A stretch of DNA of 64,000 bases from Lycocorax pyrrhopterus obiensis (taxonomy: Eukaryota; Chordata; Aves; Passeriformes; Paradisaeidae): the NCBI GenBank assembly GCA_014706295.1, contig JACSVZ010000001.1:37434318-37498317 (forward strand), in the 5' to 3' direction. The position numbers and the translations under genes are program-made. The notes under the pieces are model-generated. The model was not told where the DNA came from, ran no database searches, and worked only from the letters and a program-made list of their open reading frames with translations. Below are positions 44,076 through 58,295 of the stretch, one piece after another (position 1 is the first letter of the stretch; the number at the start of each line of letters is the position of its first letter).

Positions 44076-46292
44076 TTTATGCTTGTTTTTATCAAGATTC
44101 TTGCATCTTGTCTTAATGCTTAATTTAATTAAGAATCTAATCCCTTTCTGCACCTTTCAGAAAATCTTGAAGTGTTTTATAGTAACTATTGTGTTACAGC
44201 AGTGATTCAAGAATTCATTCTGGTATATTTGGAATTCTTTCTTCTTAGCATCTATATAGTTCATAATTTATAGAATAGTATTTTTAAGTGGTAAAATGAG
44301 ATTTGCTGCCATCATAATCAGTGAAAAGATTGTTATTGGAGGCTAGATTCAGAAAATCTGTCATCATGGCACATATTGTGGCAGCTTCTGAATTAATAAA
44401 GGAAAAAGCACAAGCATATCCTTTGTTCAAATAAGCCAGGATCATTTATTTTGCAGATATTGTAATAAGGATCATAGCTGGAGTTTTGGCAGCCTTGTGA
44501 TTCTTTGTGTAACTAACTACATGCATTTAAACCAGATGGAATTATGACCTAAAGTTTTTCATTGCAACTCGGTTTTCGGTTTTTGTTGGTTTGTTTTTAG
44601 GGTTTTTTTAATTAACCCAGTAAATGCTGCAAGAGAAGTAATAAACGTCACTGGAACAATTTTGGCTGATGTGCTGGGTCAGCTGGAAGCAAAGAGTGTG
44701 TTTCCATAAAAAGATAAAGTCGTCTGGATTTGTTAATGTTCATTAGTGAAGACTTGTGTGTGGTTTATATTTCATTTAGATCCCTTTCTTTTGCAGATTG
44801 AATGGTTCGTAAATATTTTTATCTTCAAAGCCTTGTCAATAAAAACTGCCCTTCTGCCCCTCCTTTTATGTTATACACTAATAGGCAATACTTAACAAAA
44901 ATGAATATTAAACTATAATAGATAATTAGCTATTCCTGATGACCAATAACCTGTTAAAAATGCATATCAATGATACTTCAAATTAAGTAGAGCAGTTTTT
45001 CAGTATCCAATTAATTTTTCTTTTGATAAATATTTTGGGGTGGAAAAAGGAAAAAAAAAAAAACAAAACCCCACAATCAAAACCTTATGGCCATAAATAA
45101 AAATGAAACACAAGATTGTAACATAACCAATAAAAATTAAAAAAAAAAACTTCAGCCATGCAAGCTTCTATTCTAGAATACGTTCATTGGTTTTCAGATA
45201 AATGCTGCTGCTGTGACATAAAGTAGCTAAATTCATTCACTGCTGGAGTTTAATACAACTGTAAACTTTTATGTAAAAATATATTGGATATCTACAAATG
45301 TCTAGAAATAGTGGCACTTTTACTGGCTTTTAGTTGAGTTATTTTCCTTCAGTTGTTATGTGACATTCTTTGTGACACTAATCAGATGTTTCCAATTACT
45401 CTTTGCATTGCTGCTGCTTTTAGCTCTTCTTTTTGGTCCATACCTCTAGCCTAATTATAGACAAGTAGCAATGGAGACTAAAAGTGTATTTGTGGCTGCA
45501 CAGAGTTCAACAAGATAAATACCAAAACTCCTGCTGAAGGATCACACCTGCTGAACATTTTCTCTAACCCTTCCACAGCATGAAGGATAGCAAAGGTATC
45601 CAAGGTATGACTACTTCTCGGAGTTGCTACTGTGAAGAAATCAAAGACAAATAGAAATAGAAATAGATTTGGAGGCACAGGTTATAGATGAAGGTAATAT
45701 GTGCATCCTTATATAGGCAGATATCCTATATAGGGATATTCAGAATTTATATGAACCAATCTTAAAATTACTTTCCTTATTTGTTTACTTGACTGGCTTT
45801 TTCTTTCCATGGTGACAACGACTCTTGATAAGCTGATAGAAAACAGAAGAACATAGAAACACCAGAGTAACTAAAATTTGCCTATATAAAGGCATTTGAA
45901 AGCCTGAGGTCATGCATATTTCTGAAGAAATCGATCAGGATTAAAGGCTATCACTTCAAACATATATCTTCTAAAGTATTTGGGATGCCAGACAGCGTCC
46001 AGACCTGCGTTTCTAAGTTCTTCAAGGTTCCCCTATACTAACTGCTGCCAGTGTCGGTCACTCCCACTTGCCCAGGCTTGTTTGCTCTACAAGGATTCTC
46101 TAAGAGCATCACCATTTTAAGCACAAAGTCTACTCATACAGCAAAGCCTGAAAAATACTTATAAATCAATATCCTTCACTTCTCCAGATATCCTGAAATG
46201 TTTTCTTAGGAATCTAATTTTAAACATCTATTTAAATTTAGACTGGTAAGTATTGCTATCTGATGGACATTCACCTACTTACCATCTCAAAA
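44076..46292. other. Unique AT-rich DNA with A-rich runs
   Basis: A-runs occur at about 45051-45064 and 45139-45149. On the minus strand a pyrimidine tract and CAG acceptor (ending at 45630) precede an 82-nt open stretch to a CAG|GTGTGA donor-like site at 45547. This is exon-like but unsupported. Nothing else is recognised. Confidence 0.55.
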
Positions 46293-46380
46293 TTTATTAT
46301 TACTATTATTATTATTATTATTATCATCATCATCATAATCATCATGATCATTACTATTATTAATAATATTATTACTATAT
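46293..46380. repeat. Compound (ATT)n-(ATC)n microsatellite
   Basis: An (ATT)n stretch of about ten units passes into four to five ATC units, then into a mixed ATC/ATG and ATT/AAT part. Interruptions in the right half suggest age, while the left half is nearly pure. Confidence 0.92.
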
Positions 46381-48424
46381 GTCTAGGCAAGTTAAAAAAA
46401 AATTTGACCCTCTGGGGCAATGACTAATTTCATACTGGGGTTTACTTAATTTATTAATGCAGTATGTAAGAGATATAGGGGTTTGGTCCCTCTTCCCAAT
46501 ATTATCCTTGTTCTTTATCAAAGCATGATCCTAATGCTAAATACTCAATAATTCCTTCTCAGACATGCCCCCTTTTTTAATCCTGTTCATAGTCATTTTT
46601 TGCACAGTCCCTGAACAGTAATGAATGTCTTACATAGGTGAACTGCTCCACCTGTTCCTTCAATAATTCTCCACCTCCAAGATGAATTCAAAGGAAGCAG
46701 TAAAGGAATGGCATTGTCTACATCTGCACGTTAGTGAGATGATCAAGCTCATGATTATGTACTAGAATCTTAAGCACTTTTTCCCACAGTCACTTCATGT
46801 AAGGAAAAAAAGGTTTTTCATGAGAACAACTTTGTTGTATTGTTGATTGAAGTTTTTTCCCTTTACACTTTTGAGAAATAGCACTGGGGGTTTCTTGTGT
46901 TGTACCTAATGAATCAAATTTGATTTGAAATCGTCAGTATTAAGCATAGAACAGTGTGAAAATACCCAGGGGATACCTAAATATAGGAAGTCTCTGCATG
47001 TGGGAGGTAGTTCTAAACTTTCTATATGCTTATTTGAAATTCTGTCCTACTTTCAATAAAACCAATAGTAAAATTTCCTTATTTCAGCTGTACAGAAAAA
47101 ATAGAACCATAGGCATTATGATCATTCACCGTAAAGAGGATTAAAACAGAGGTCCTTTTAATCTGACACTCATTTCCTAGTGTGTATTCATAGTAAAAAT
47201 AAAAGAAAACCCAGAGGTAACAAATATAGGGAACATGATATTTACAGGAAATTTCTTCCTAGCCACAGAATGGAGTTACCTCAGTCCCCAAAACAGGGTT
47301 TCATATGCCTTCCAGAATTTTAAGTTTAGAGTATGGATGATCTTATTTTCTATAGAAGTTTCCACTATTTTCCATCAATCTTTTCCTAAGCTCAATGCTA
47401 AATTGAGTTAGAAAATAATAAAGGCTAAAACAGTCATGTCCTTTTATCAAATTTAAATTTGTCTTTTAATACTTTTACTGTGTCGTCTTCTTTTATGAAA
47501 AATAATTAAATGTTATTTACATCTTCCAACTTACATATTCATTGTGTTTTATGGCTCAGCTTTGCTCTGTTCAACTTCAAAAAACCCAACACAATTTAAA
47601 AAATAACCCTGCATATGTGGAGTGTTCCTGCATTTTCAATATTGACCTGAGGTCTTAGGCACTGTCTCTGAGGTAATAAAACCTTTTTTTCCCAATTGGC
47701 TTGTGAAAGAAAACAGCAAAATAGCACCATGATGGGGTTTGCTTATTCTAAATGTACACTAAATGCAAAGTCTAAATTTTAAAAAAAGAAAGATATCAAC
47801 TTGCCAAAAGTTTATATCTTTGATTTGCCTACAGAAATGTTGCATATATTCTGAGAAAATAAATACATTGATGATAGTATCTGTATTACCTCTACCAAAG
47901 TAAAGGTCAAAGGCTCTATTACATATCCTAAGTTTTAAAGTAATGCAAAATTTTCAATAGTTACGTATCAATTTTGGACAGCAAATACACCTTTATGACA
48001 GGTGACCTTATCCTTGTCAGAAAGAAATGTATGTTAGAGCTGTACATCAAAATGAAATACATTCTTTATAATTCTGTCACTGTTACTAGGGTAGAATAAC
48101 ATATCTCCATTTAATGAATATAATTTAGTTTTGAAGACTGAAGTTCAAATAAAGAAATAATACAATTAAAAATTATTACTTAATAGTATTACTTATTTTA
48201 AGGTAAAACTGATAAACAATGTCAAGATAATTTTCTCAATATATTGACTTAAAAGGTATTTGCAGTCTGTTCTCCCATGTATTTCTTTTTGTACAGAGGA
48301 TATTTTCTATCTTTTTTCTGAAACTATTTGTCCTATGAAATAGACTATTCTGATATCCTATTTATATCAGTTCTACCAGTTGTTTGCTAGAGAGAAGGGG
48401 CGGCAGGGGGAGGAGAGGAGTGGT
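46381..48424. other. Unique AT-rich DNA, nothing recognised
   Basis: No element, RNA gene or exon is recognised. The 62-codon frame at 46956-47144(+) carries no motif. Confidence 0.6.
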
Positions 48425-48483
48425 GTGGACTAGATGACCTTTAGAGACCCCTTCAAACACAAATTATTCTATGATTTTCTGTA
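48425..48483 (+). mobile_element. CR1 tail fragment
   Basis: Only the last 60 bp of a CR1 remains: GTGGACTAGATGACCTTTAGAG, then CCCCTTCAAACACAAATTATTCTATGATTTTCT. This is either an extremely 5'-truncated insertion or a decayed remnant. The purine-rich stretch just upstream (about 48392-48420) is not CR1. Confidence 0.7.
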
Positions 48484-51400
48484 AATATTAATTGTTGTTT
48501 CAGTACATTATTAATATATTCCAGGAGATGGAACAAATATGTACCTGAGAATTTGAGTGACATCTAAAATTACTCCCTTTTAGATATCAAACAAGTCATC
48601 TGTTCACCAGGTGACCAATTTACATTGACTGTTTTACTACAAAACATAAAAGTCTGTTGAAGTCCCTGAAAAAAAACCTTCTTTCCAATGACATGTCAAA
48701 ATTTAGGTAAAGTCAGAAATTCAAACCTTGATATTGGACTTCATTTAGAGTACAAGAAAGAGAAGAAGGGACCTTACATCTCTCCATTTTGACAGTAAAG
48801 TACGGCAGCCACAGCCTCAGACTAGACTGAAGGGAGGATGGTGAGCATCAAGTTGACATTGCATCCCAGTTGCCCTGGTCTGTGGGAAAATCCCAAAGGC
48901 AAATGTCAAATTTACAATAGAATTACAGTAGAAGTCAGGTAGGCATGCAAACCTTTTTCACACTGTTTTCAGATATACCTGGTCTAAAGGCATTGGGTTT
49001 GTCTGTGTTTTTTAATCCAGACTCTTCTAAACACACAGCACAGACTCTGTGATACCTAAATTACACTGCAAACTAAGTATTCAGATGGAGGCGCATGCAG
49101 CTGTTAAGAGTATAAACTTATTTTCCTCAATAAAACTTGTTTCCATACATTAAGATAAATGGTCTTAAAAAACTTCTGAGATTCCAATACTTTGGAATTT
49201 TAAACAAGATTAGTCCAGGGTAAAGAAAGTTATTTCAGGTATTTATTAATCACTGATTGTATTCCAGAAGTCACATTCCTCTACAAAGCAACTTTTGGCA
49301 ACCAGGAAATGTCCTCTGGAAAGACAATTAGTAAGGAAAAAAATCTGGAAGGACACAACAGACACAGCTTTAGACACTCATCTTCTACCTGTTGTGAGTG
49401 CCGTGGTTGTGCACATTCCCACGTGCTTCTGCAAGCCCGTACTACAGTCTCTCAGGCTGAATTTGAAACAAGTGTTCTCCAAGGCCAAGAAGTTAAATCA
49501 ACTGATGGAAGGCTTTGAAAGTTGGTCCATGGTATATGGCAGTATCTTGTAGCAGAGAGCAAGGAGGAGGAGGGTGTTAGAAATCAAAACTTTTAGTACT
49601 GAGAAGCTACTGGACGTGCTTAATTTTTGCCATGAGTGATACAGTTAAGATCATGCAACAAGTATGCTAGAGAGCAATAAAAACTATAACAGAAGCGCTT
49701 TGTTCTGAATGTCCCTGTTTAACAACATGACTTCTGTTCCCCTCAGTAATAAAATCTGAAGTGTGCCACTTTATATGTGCCATGTTTTACTGTACAGCTA
49801 TGTGCCATAGAGAGTTTTAATGTGACATCATACCTTCTATGTCTTAAGAAGTATAATAGCTGACAATGCAATCTATGTATCTGTTTTGGCTTCATGGTAT
49901 AAAGTGGAACAGGACAGGAATATTATTTATGTTGGTAAAAAAAGTGATGACAATCTCATTTAAATGACATGTTTTATATGAGAAATATTCCAAAATCAAT
50001 CAGGTATAACCCAGTGTTTATAAATAGTTCACCATCAGAGTATCTCAGAAACAAAAAAGTCGTGTTAGAGAAACTGAGGCAGAAGAGAAATCTGTAAAAT
50101 TTATTAGATATTAAGACATTGGTCATTTCAGGAGGAAAAAGTCAGACTAGACATAACTGCACTCAACTTTATGCCAATTCTCCAACTCCAAAATCCTATG
50201 AGTTGGTTAAAAAAAAAAAATCAAGCCTACCCTAAATGAGTCATATATCTCTTAACTTGCTTATAGGAAACTTTTGTTAAAGATGATTTGGTTTTGGTTT
50301 TTTCTCCCTACTATTTTCTTTTACAGAGATTGAACTTGGGATTTTTAAAAGTCTTTAAAACTAAAGTGTTCAATGCTTTTTACTTCCCCACGCCTCTTTC
50401 TTCATTCAAAAGGTATAAGGGAAGTAATGTTAAATGTTCATAACACTAAATTTAATTACTACAGTGGAATATGAACCCCACACCCAAACACTCCTGAAGA
50501 TTGGAAGGGCAAGTTTGGATCTGAGTAATTTCTGACTCTTGTCTATTTAAACTGCGCTATTGCTCCTTTCTAGGTTCATTTCATAATTCCATTTCTTTCA
50601 TCTAAACACACATCTACTAGCAGGGCAGGGCTTATTGGCAGCAAACTTTCCTCTCACAGAGGTCAGCTTCTGATGCTGAAAATGGTGGATAATGGAGAGG
50701 AAAGCTTCAAAGGGAATATCAAGACGTTTTGAGAGCAACAGGGGCAAATTTAAGGGAGTTAATTGACACTGCCATAAAAATGGGAAACACCTGAGCAAAT
50801 ACATCACAGATCAAAAGAGAGAGAAATGACCTACAGAAAATCAGACAGAAAGGAAAAAAGGAAAATAAAATGCATTCCAAAACCTAAAAAACTCTGCATG
50901 TAACTTTGTTGCATTAGTTATAGAGGTGCATTCAAGCTTCAGAAGTCAGATTTTGTATACCTCAGTTTAGGGTATTAAATCTGCTGTTTTGATTCACACC
51001 CTTTTATACTTGAAAGTATAAGCTTACTGAAGAAAAAAAAATATTATGCCTTTTGATAACCAAAACATTCCCACTGAAAAGCTTTTGTTCTTAATATTCT
51101 ATAGATAAAAACACATTTTTCTCACTCGGTAGGGAATATCTATACAGGTTGATTTTTTTTTCCCCATTATTTTTCCTTCTGAAATATCTAGAGGGTTGTT
51201 CTAGCTATATGTAAGGTATGTCTGTGAATGGGAAAGTTAACATTTTGTAAGACATCCAAGTCTTGTACTAGTTGATAATAAAAGGATGAAATTTCTCTGC
51301 TCTTCCTCTTCAATAAAAATGAAATCGTTTGGTTTTTCATAATTTTATTTTGAAGATATAGAAAACTGAATTCTTAAAAAACTTAAGAGCTTGAAAGGAA

Positions 51401-54400
51401 GAACAAATTATAGGAAATGACACCTGGCATACAGAGGGTCAGATACTGAAAGTAATCTTGATAGGATGCAATAGGTGTCTATGCAGATATTATCTTTAAT
51501 TGCATATATATGCTCAATTGTTTTCAGTCACATGTAATTCTCCTCCCTTTATCTTCATTTTACCTACTTAATTGCCAGATTTTCTGCACAGTGAGCTTGT
51601 TTTCATAGTTATTGCAAACCACTGACCACCTTTGAAGTGCTATAAAAATAATAATAAGAGAAGTATAATGCCTCGAAGGTGATTATTCTGAAAATATTAT
51701 GTCACCCAGCAGTCACTTCCTAAATAGTGATTACTGAGGTACCTTCATAATCAGAAGTACCTCCAAAACTCTATGGTTAAATATGTGACATGATGATTTT
51801 TTTTGTAGTTAACACAATGACTATTAATCAGCCCACTTATCTGAGCTTTTTCCATTCAGGGTAATTGCAAAGTTAATTATGATCATCATAACTAACTCTT
51901 AGTTACAATGAGTGTCAAGTTAAAATTTGTGTGGCTTACAAAGTGTATTACATGTAAATGATGTAGAGCTCTTCATCTAGAGTAGTTTTTCTTTCCAACA
52001 GAGGAGCAGAAATGAAAATACTTGCTACTTCCTGGTCCTAAAACCCTATTCTTAGTTACTTCCCAAGGTCTGGCATTTCAGGATAGACCGGACGAGAGTA
52101 AGATAAATCAAACTAAATATTTGTTGCATACAGGAGCTAAGGTCCTTCTAACTGGCTATTCTGCCTGTGCTGAACTTCCCAAAGTGTCACTGTAGCCACA
52201 TCTCTCTACTCTCTCACATCAAGTGCAGGAACCAGTCATAGAAGCATTATAATGGTGATTTGCTTGTAGATAATGTTATGACCTGCCATTATGTGGAATA
52301 CCCATTACTTGAAACATTTATTAAAAGTGAGGAGAAGGGTGCTAGTTTTTCTTTTTAAAAATATTCAGTTTCAAGCCATATGTCTAAAATATTTTGTAGG
52401 GTCTATTCTGAATTGTAGACAGGTAGCTTTGATGAAGAAATCTATCTTTTGCAGGAAGATGTCTCTAAATTTATGAGAGAAAAGATACAGGGAAAGAATG
52501 TCTGCACTGCCCTTTGCCCATACAATCTTGGTCACCAGGAGTTCAGTAGAGCTTTTTTCATTAGTTACAGCAAATGTTGTGAATAAGTAATCATAATACC
52601 CAGATTTCTGGTGACATGTACAGAAGCTAACAATTTGAATGAAAAGCAAGAGCATTTAAGCGTCCATCATCCATTATAAAAGGGATTTTAAAAGTAGTCT
52701 ATTTATAACCTCACATTAAACTTAAAACTAGGGGAACAAATATTGGTGGTGAATGCATTGGCATCAAAGCACTCCAGGACTTTTGTCTAGGTACTACTGG
52801 CTCATAAAAAGGCCAGAACTTGTGTTGCTTTTAGTTGCTTACGCCACAGACAGTTTGAAGTTAAATAAGCCATAATCAGTCAGGATCTGTGTTTCCAGAC
52901 TATCACAGGCATGCAGAAATGGATAAACATTCACACTGGAATTAGTTGTCATTAGTTCACAGAAAGAGAGTTGTACACACCTCCCAAATACAGAACTAAG
53001 TATAAGAAATACTTATTATTCAAGAGTCAGAGATATGCTGACCCAGGAAAATAATAAAATAAAAAATGACAGAAAGGAACGATAACAAAAATCCATCCAG
53101 TTTTGAAAAGCAGCTCTCTGGTAAATAAAAGTCAGGCCAGAGGTGTCATCAAAGGAAAAAAAGAAGCTCAGTTAACTGAAGACAATGACAGTGAACTTGA
53201 TGTGACTGGCCATGTACATCTAGTGGCATTCTAACCTGTCCCTCTGGAGTGTTCATGGGGCTGTCAGATAGCACACAAGAACTACAAGAGACCTTTGCCA
53301 TTTGGAGCAACAGTTGACAGTCATGGAAAGAACATGCTTCCCTTATATAAAATATTAGATTTATGTGTATATATATATAAGTTTATATAATTTCACATTA
53401 ATTTAATATAATTTTAAAAGAAAAATGAAATATTCACATTCTTTGAACTCCATTAAATGAACCAGGTTTTCAGACTACACAGATGGACAAAGCCTGTTTA
53501 CAGAACAGAAACAGAAATAATTCCAAAATATTTATACTAGATCAGACTCAGACTATTTTTTCATTGTTTTTTCTGTCTTAAACATCACACATTCGTGGTA
53601 CTTGTCTTTTACTATAAAAACAATGCATTTATCTCTAGAGCTGGAATAGTAATATCTAATGCTTAGTAGGCAAACAATACAGTGCTTAGAGAAAACTGCA
53701 CAACAGTTACAAAACAAATAAAAAATAGAATAAATGAATACCAGGTGGTTTTCTGTAGGTTGTCACAAGACTCCCGATTAACTTAATCATATCTATTAAT
53801 TCCCAATAACACTACCTACATACAGAATTAAGTCTAGGGTCTTTATTACTGATCAGAATCTAGCCACACCTCAGATTCTAGGTCAGCTGGCCTCAGCTAG
53901 TGTTTGACTCCTCCATATACAACTTCTGTTCAGAGCATCTCTCCTTAAGACAAAATACAGTAGAGACAGCATCAGCACTAATTTAGAGTCTCTCTCACTC
54001 TTCGCTACCCAGGACCAGCCAAGCATAAGAGTTTCTGACTGCAGGATCAGATGAATGCCATCCATTTAATTCACTGGGTTTTGTGAAAGGAAGGAGATGA
54101 CATGGCTTTCTGTGTTATATGCTAACCAGTTTAGGACTAGTTTCATCTAGAACAGAGGGTCTTAATATAGCTAATAATTCTTATTGTTACAAGATCCCAC
54201 TCAGATGATATATTTTAGAATCCAATTAATTTTCAGCTGCATGTCATAGTCATCCTGTGATAACTGCAGTATACAATTTCTTCTTCCTAGGCTTATAACA
54301 AAAATTCTTATTAGTTGTCCTTTCACTATGGGTTTTTAAATTTCAACACATTTTGTTAATTGATATAATCTGGATTGTTAGCACGACTCAATCCTTATGG

Positions 54401-54405
54401 ACAAC
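48484..54405. other. Unique AT-rich DNA
   Basis: A TA-rich run lies at 53365-53380. An open stretch of about 105 codons without a stop (about 49204-49518, +) overlaps a second open frame (49295-49552), and neither resembles a protein I know. No mobile element is recognised in this 5.9 kb. Confidence 0.58.
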
Positions 54406-54993
54406 TGTCATGGTTTGACCCCAGCCAGCAGCCAAGCCCCACAAAGCCGCTCACTCACTGCCACACCAGTAGAATTGGGGAGAGAATTGGAAGGGTAAAA
54501 GCTGGAGAACTCATGGGTTGGCATAAAGAAAATTTAATAGGGAAAGCAAAAGCCACACACGCATGCAAAGCAAACCGAGGAATTAATTCAGTAATTCCAT
54601 GGGCAGGCAGGTGTTCAGCCAACTCCAGGAAAACAGGGGCCCATCACATATAACAGTGACTTGGGAAGACAAACACCATCACTCCAAACATGCTGCCTTC
54701 CTCCTTCTTCTCCCCACTTTATACACTGAGCATGATGCCATATGGTCTGGAGCACCCCTTTGGTCAGTTGGGGTCACCTGTCCTGGCTGTGCCTCCTCCC
54801 AGTCTCCCCTGCACCCCCAGCTTCCTCACCAGTGTGGCAGTAGGAAAAGCAGAAAAGGCCTTGGCTCTGTGCAAGGCCTGCTCAGCAATAGCAAAAACAT
54901 CTCTTTATTATCAACCCTGTGTTCAGCACGAATCCAAAACACAGCCCCATACTGTGAAGAATAATTAGCTCTACCCCAGACAAAAAGAGCACA
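54406..54993 (-). mobile_element. Solo LTR, same family as 23962-24555 (588 bp)
   Basis: It starts TGTCATGGTTTGACCCCAGCC at 54406 and ends AGAGCACA at 54993. Flanks ACAAC (54401-54405) and AGAAC (54994-54998) match at 4 of 5, a credible 5-bp target duplication. Read on the minus strand it has TATAAAG (plus-strand CTTTATA, 54717-54723) and ATTAAA (plus-strand TTTAAT, 54533-54538) about 185 bp later. It also has the family blocks GTGATGG.GTTTGTCTTCC and GGCTGAACACCTG. Its promoter boxes are better kept than those of the plus-strand copy. The overlapping plus-strand frames here are antisense and incidental. Confidence 0.9.
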
Positions 54994-57900
54994 AGAACTT
55001 AGAATCCTCAGAATCCTTCAGCACCTTTCTCCCTTGATGTCTGCCATGCCTTAGGGTCAGGGTCTTCATCTAAACCTTCAGTCTAGGAAGTTATTTCCCT
55101 GGAACATATATTGAGCCCGCTCTTAAAAAAACCATTATTTTTTTTAGCTCATGCATCCTGATAATAAAGTATCCCTAAACTGTTCTCGTAGCTTTAATAT
55201 GGTCTGGCTTCTAATCATTACAATCTCTTCTGTGCCCCTAGGAAGTCTGCTGACGTTCCATTTCTGCAGCTGGGTCACACTTTTCCTCACAGTGCTGGTT
55301 ATTCCATTGACAATGAAGCTCCGTAGCATTTTCCCTGCTGTTATATCCATTTCAACCTTAAGTGTAGCTTAGCACGATTCATCAATGTGTTCCTGGCAGG
55401 CAGCAGAAGCTTCAATTTCCTGAATCAACTCTAGGGTCAGTTTTCAAACTTTTACTAAAAAGTGGGTCTTAATGCAGATTTGATTTTTTTCAATGTGGAT
55501 GTGAATTTCTTGTCTTGTCTTCTGTTCTTTTACATTATAATCCTGTCTTCATTTCTTCTGTAGTTCATGCTCCTCCTGGCTCTCTCTTGCTACCATTGAT
55601 GTACATTATTCTTTTGTGAGTAGCTTTTGGGTTTTTTTGTTGTGGTTTTTTTTTGTTTTGTTTTGTTTTTTATTTTAAATTTGTTTATTGAGACATTAAT
55701 TTGTTGTTCCTGATATTTTTTTTTAACATTTCCAACCTCAAATCCCAGCAGTTGGTGCGACCACTTGTTCATTCTTGTGCTTAAAAGAAACATGACCATA
55801 TCTGCAAAATTGCTTTAAATAAAAATAAATGTATTAGTGTTGCCCTTGTGGGGAGAAGATACATACTACAGTAATAGTTTTTAAATGAAAGATAGGTAAA
55901 AATAGATAGTATAGGTAATAGCGTTTAGTCCAAAGAAATAATGTTGACTCATAAAATGCAGAAGAATTTAAGTTGAAAGATTTTGTTCGCATTTGCAAGC
56001 ACACATAGGTCTCTCAATGTTATTTCTGTGGCCACCTGTTACATTTCTGTTACATTTCACAGAGTATCCAGTTATACAGAAGTCTTATTTTTCAGAGTGG
56101 ATTTAATAGAACACAGTTTTTATATTCATCAACAGCTATCATCATCTGCAAAAGGACTGAACTCTTAAAATCAGGGTCCTTGGAAATTATGTCTTTATTG
56201 TTTACAGTTTTGATCAATGAAGAAAATTAAGACTTTTGCACTTCAGTTAAATGAAACCTGTTCCATGCACCTAATAAATTGCAATGAGCCATTCAGGGTA
56301 CTTGTTGTTGGGTTTTTGGGGGGGGGTTTTGTAATAGTCATTTGCTTTGAACAGCCATGTCTTAAAGAAAAGGTTGCTAGAGAATAGTCTGACACAAATA
56401 TTCTTCAAATCATGGACAACTGTCAACTATGCAACAAAGAGGCACATTTGAAAAGGAAATTATAATTATTCCCCTCATACAAGCTAGACAGTTGTACTTC
56501 TGAAACTCCAGGGCTTTTAAGTGGGAGCTAAATTAATCTTTATTAATCCTTGTTATCATGATTGCATAATGTCTGGATTTAAATGTCTGATGTACAGCTC
56601 TCTGTTTCCTGCTTCTCTGGCAATCAGAAGTGTGAAAATAAACCTTACACTTTAAAAGAAACACTTCATTTGAAAAAAATAGATATAATCATCTGTACTA
56701 TTAAAAAAAAGTTTTACTTCACACAAGAATAAATATACAGCATGTCAGAGTTTCAGACTTGCTATTTTATGTTAAAATATGCACTGCTACATGTCAGAGC
56801 TGTGAAAATGGGAGGTAAAACAAGAAGGCACTTGGCCAAATAGTTATAGCAAGTTTTTTTTTCCATTAAGATTTTTATTTTTGAGAATACTGCTCCTACA
56901 ATTTAATTACAGCATTTAAAACACTCTAAAATGGTCTCTGTGTGCCCTACTGAAACTTCAAACTACCCCAATTAATGATTAGATCAGAGTCAAAAACAAA
57001 AACAGGTTTGAGTGTGGGTCTTCCTGGGCTTTTTTACAAGCTTCTAAACTGCAGAAATGAGCCATAATTCAAATAACCACTTTCAAACAACAGATACAGT
57101 GTATAAAGACGTTTAAAGTACTTTCTACAGACACATAATTAGTTTCGTTAGCTTTACATTAACTTTACCATTGTAAATTTAATTTTTTAGGAGAAGAGGA
57201 GTTCTAACTTTATTGCAAACGTATTCTGCCTAAAGAAGCTTAAAGAGTACTCAACTAGAAAAGATTTTTTACCTAAGTACATTACTTCTCATAAATGAAT
57301 GAAGAGTTCAGGTTTAAAAAAAATACTGTCAAAAGAATATTTTCCCAAGATGTGTTTGGGCTTTTAAAATAATATTAAAAGTTAATTAAAATTACTATAG
57401 TCTTAAATTCATTTGGTCTTATAGAGTATGAGTAAAGAAAGTATATTTCTCTCACTCTAAGGTTGTATGTTTATGTGTTTGTTTGTTTTGATTTATGGTG
57501 CTGTGAGAAGTCAAATCAAACTGTAGTTTCACACTATATGGATGAAATGTATTGTATAAATAACTGAAGACATATTTCCAGAGAAATATTGACTATTGAC
57601 TTCTGTTTAGACAAGTATGTTGATACAAGATTTTTACTAATTTAAATGCAATGTGCTGTGAAAAATGTATATTTACTGTTTAAATGATAATACAGACCTT
57701 GTGCAAATGTCTTTTACAGCCTTTTATGTCTCCAGTGGCTCATTCATAATCCATTAGTGTTTAAAGTTTCTCTAATAAGTGGCTGCTTCTTAAGGGTTGA
57801 CACAATATGTTGGGGAAGAATAACTACATCTACACTGACATAACACGCTGTTCTTGAGAACAACTTCCATAACAATAACCTAGCTTAGATTACATGCAAA

Positions 57901-58295
57901 CTGGTTTCATTTCAATTGTCCATATGTTGTACCTCAAGAACTGCCAAGCAAGAACAGCCTTGAGAATGGGTACATCATTGTCTTCCTTGCAAGTCACTGG
58001 AATTTCCTCTGGTACTTATAACACCACACGTGACCTATGAGATCTTCCCAGCATCAGGTTAAATATCACTATGCAACATGCAGTGCACCCCACAGATTTT
58101 GTAGAGACAGAGCATTTGAAATTTTTACTAATTCTCATATTATACAGTTTTCAAGCATACATCAGGAGTAAGAATCCTCACAAAGGTCTTCCAATTGAAA
58201 AGCCAGGAAGTATGTTTTCCTCTTGCTGAAACAAATGTTAGTTATTTCTTGTCCTATTTATTGCGGGAACCTTATACATACGTGGGGAATTTCAT
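54994..58295. other. Unique AT-rich DNA with T-rich tracts
   Basis: Interrupted T-rich sequence (TTTTG units) lies at 55628-55680 and a G9 run at about 56318-56326. No mobile element or exon is recognised. Confidence 0.6.

Noticed and set aside
49204..49552. Two overlapping open frames, possibly a processed pseudogene
   Set aside because: No homologue is recognised, and no poly-A tail or flanking duplication is seen; left as chance pending a protein search.
54375..54968. Three overlapping plus-strand frames of 92-121 codons
   Set aside because: They are antisense to the minus-strand LTR at 54406-54993 and follow its GC-rich composition.
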